From NCBI RefSeq assembly GCF_000425825.1, contig NZ_AUEE01000005.1, positions 62,001 to 126,000 of the forward strand: a stretch of DNA of 64,000 bases. The letters are read 5' to 3'. Under the pieces are notes generated by a model. The model did no database searches. It was not told where the DNA came from and worked only from the letters and a program-made list of their open reading frames with translations. The position numbers were made by a program, and so were the translations under genes. Shown here one piece after another: positions 63,731-64,000 of the stretch. This DNA comes from Jeotgalicoccus marinus DSM 19772. GTDB taxonomy: Bacteria > Bacillota > Bacilli > Staphylococcales > Salinicoccaceae. Positions within the stretch are counted from its first letter, which is position 1; every line of letters starts with the position of its first letter.

Positions 63731-64000
63731 AGGCACTCCCTTAACTCTAATAAGTATTCTTTTAAGGTCTCTATCTTTAAATCTGTCACAACAAGTTGTG
63801 AATCCTGATTAAATAATACGTAACTGATTACACCTGAGAGATGGTTCTTTTTATCTTTTTCAATTAATTTTAGCATAACATCAATTTCCATTTCTTTTAG
63901 AAGATGGACCGGATAGCCATGATACTTCATATAGCTATAATAAGCATCTAAATCAAATTGCGTATTATGAACTTTGTTTGAGAGATGGAGACTCGCAATT
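63727..64000 (-). CDS. aroB: 3-dehydroquinate synthase, C-terminal part (cut by window edge)
   Basis: The last 90 or so residues of a protein whose start lies beyond 64000. The frame is open from the edge and contains YSYMKYHGYPVHLL and the conserved LIEKDKKNHLSGVISYVLFN, which matches the AroB C-terminus with its DKK motif. Its position before aroA and 4-bp overlap support this. Second step of the shikimate pathway. Confidence 0.87.
   Translation of the reverse strand, partial: IASLHLSNKVHNTQFDLDAYYSYMKYHGYPVHLLKEMEIDVMLKLIEKDKKNHLSGVISYVLFNQDSQLVVTDLKIETLKEYLLELRECL

Noticed and set aside
1-64000. tRNA, rRNA, prophage and mobile element search
   Set aside because: I found no cloverleaf-like sequence with a T-loop motif, no rRNA, integrase or transposase; only rnpB and regulatory leaders were seen.

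Overview
The window is a low-GC Gram-positive chromosome segment with the gene order of the family Staphylococcaceae. Diagnostic neighbourhoods are odhAB next to arlSR, cvfB beside an ABC-F gene and a lysine-riboswitch dap operon, the cvfC/brxB block, recU-pbp2, rnpB-gpsB-ypsA, and bshA-cca-birA-dinG. A complete menaquinol:cytochrome c reductase (qcrABC), which S. aureus lacks, and the absence of lysC ahead of asd point away from Staphylococcus sensu stricto and towards a relative such as Jeotgalicoccus, Salinicoccus, Nosocomiicoccus or Macrococcus. The genus cannot be fixed from this sequence alone. I saw no insertion sequence, prophage, CRISPR array, tRNA or rRNA gene; this is core chromosome.

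Layout. 0-6.4 kb: a general stress protein, two membrane proteins of unknown function, oligoendopeptidase pepF, a 41-bp hairpin repeat array, cvfB, and an ABC-F ATPase with one degenerate ATP site. 6.4-13.6 kb: a lysine riboswitch driving asd-dapA-dapB-dapD-dapL-alr2-lysA (diaminopimelate/lysine by the acetyl route). 13.6-16 kb: a second 41-bp repeat array, a NERD-domain gene broken by a stop codon, cspA with a 5'-UTR hairpin, and a DUF1033 gene. 16-19.3 kb: xpaC-telA and brnQ. 19.4-25.9 kb: a DUF6501 gene, odhB-odhA and arlS-arlR. 26-34.2 kb: a large nested inverted repeat, a GNAT gene, a PAP2 phosphatase, murG, ctpA, deoD, yozE, msrB, msrA, ypmS, folA and thyA. 34.2-42 kb: a candidate 23-residue membrane peptide gene, brxB, cvfC split across two frames, a zinc-finger gene, an RNase H-like gene, a 5'-3' exonuclease, dynA and an rRNA methyltransferase. 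42-43.7 kb: rnpB, gpsB, ypsA, yppE. 43.7-46.9 kb: recU-pbp2. 47-56.6 kb: nth, dnaD, asnS, aspB, dinG, birA, cca, bshA. 56.7-64 kb: yugP, ypjA, qcrC-qcrB-qcrA, ypiF, ypiB, ypiA, aroA, and the 3' end of aroB.

How the genes connect. Cell-wall supply is a main theme: DAP/lysine and alanine racemase, murG, pbp2, gpsB, and a PAP2 phosphatase that could recycle lipid carrier. Thiol redox and repair form a second theme: bshA makes bacillithiol, brxB is a bacilliredoxin, and msrA/msrB repair methionine. Energy genes (odhAB, qcrABC) indicate an oxidative lifestyle.

The most unusual signals are: (i) cvfC split across two frames at an A7 slippery heptamer followed after 6 nt by a perfect 8-bp stem, the layout of a programmed -1 frameshift; (ii) two unrelated-looking hairpin tandem arrays that both have a 41-bp period and both lie between convergent genes, plus a lone matching hairpin at a third convergent junction; (iii) an ABC-F protein in which both halves of one composite ATP site are lost; (iv) a 185-bp nested inverted repeat ahead of arlR; (v) an unlisted 23-codon membrane peptide gene with its own ribosome binding site and terminator.
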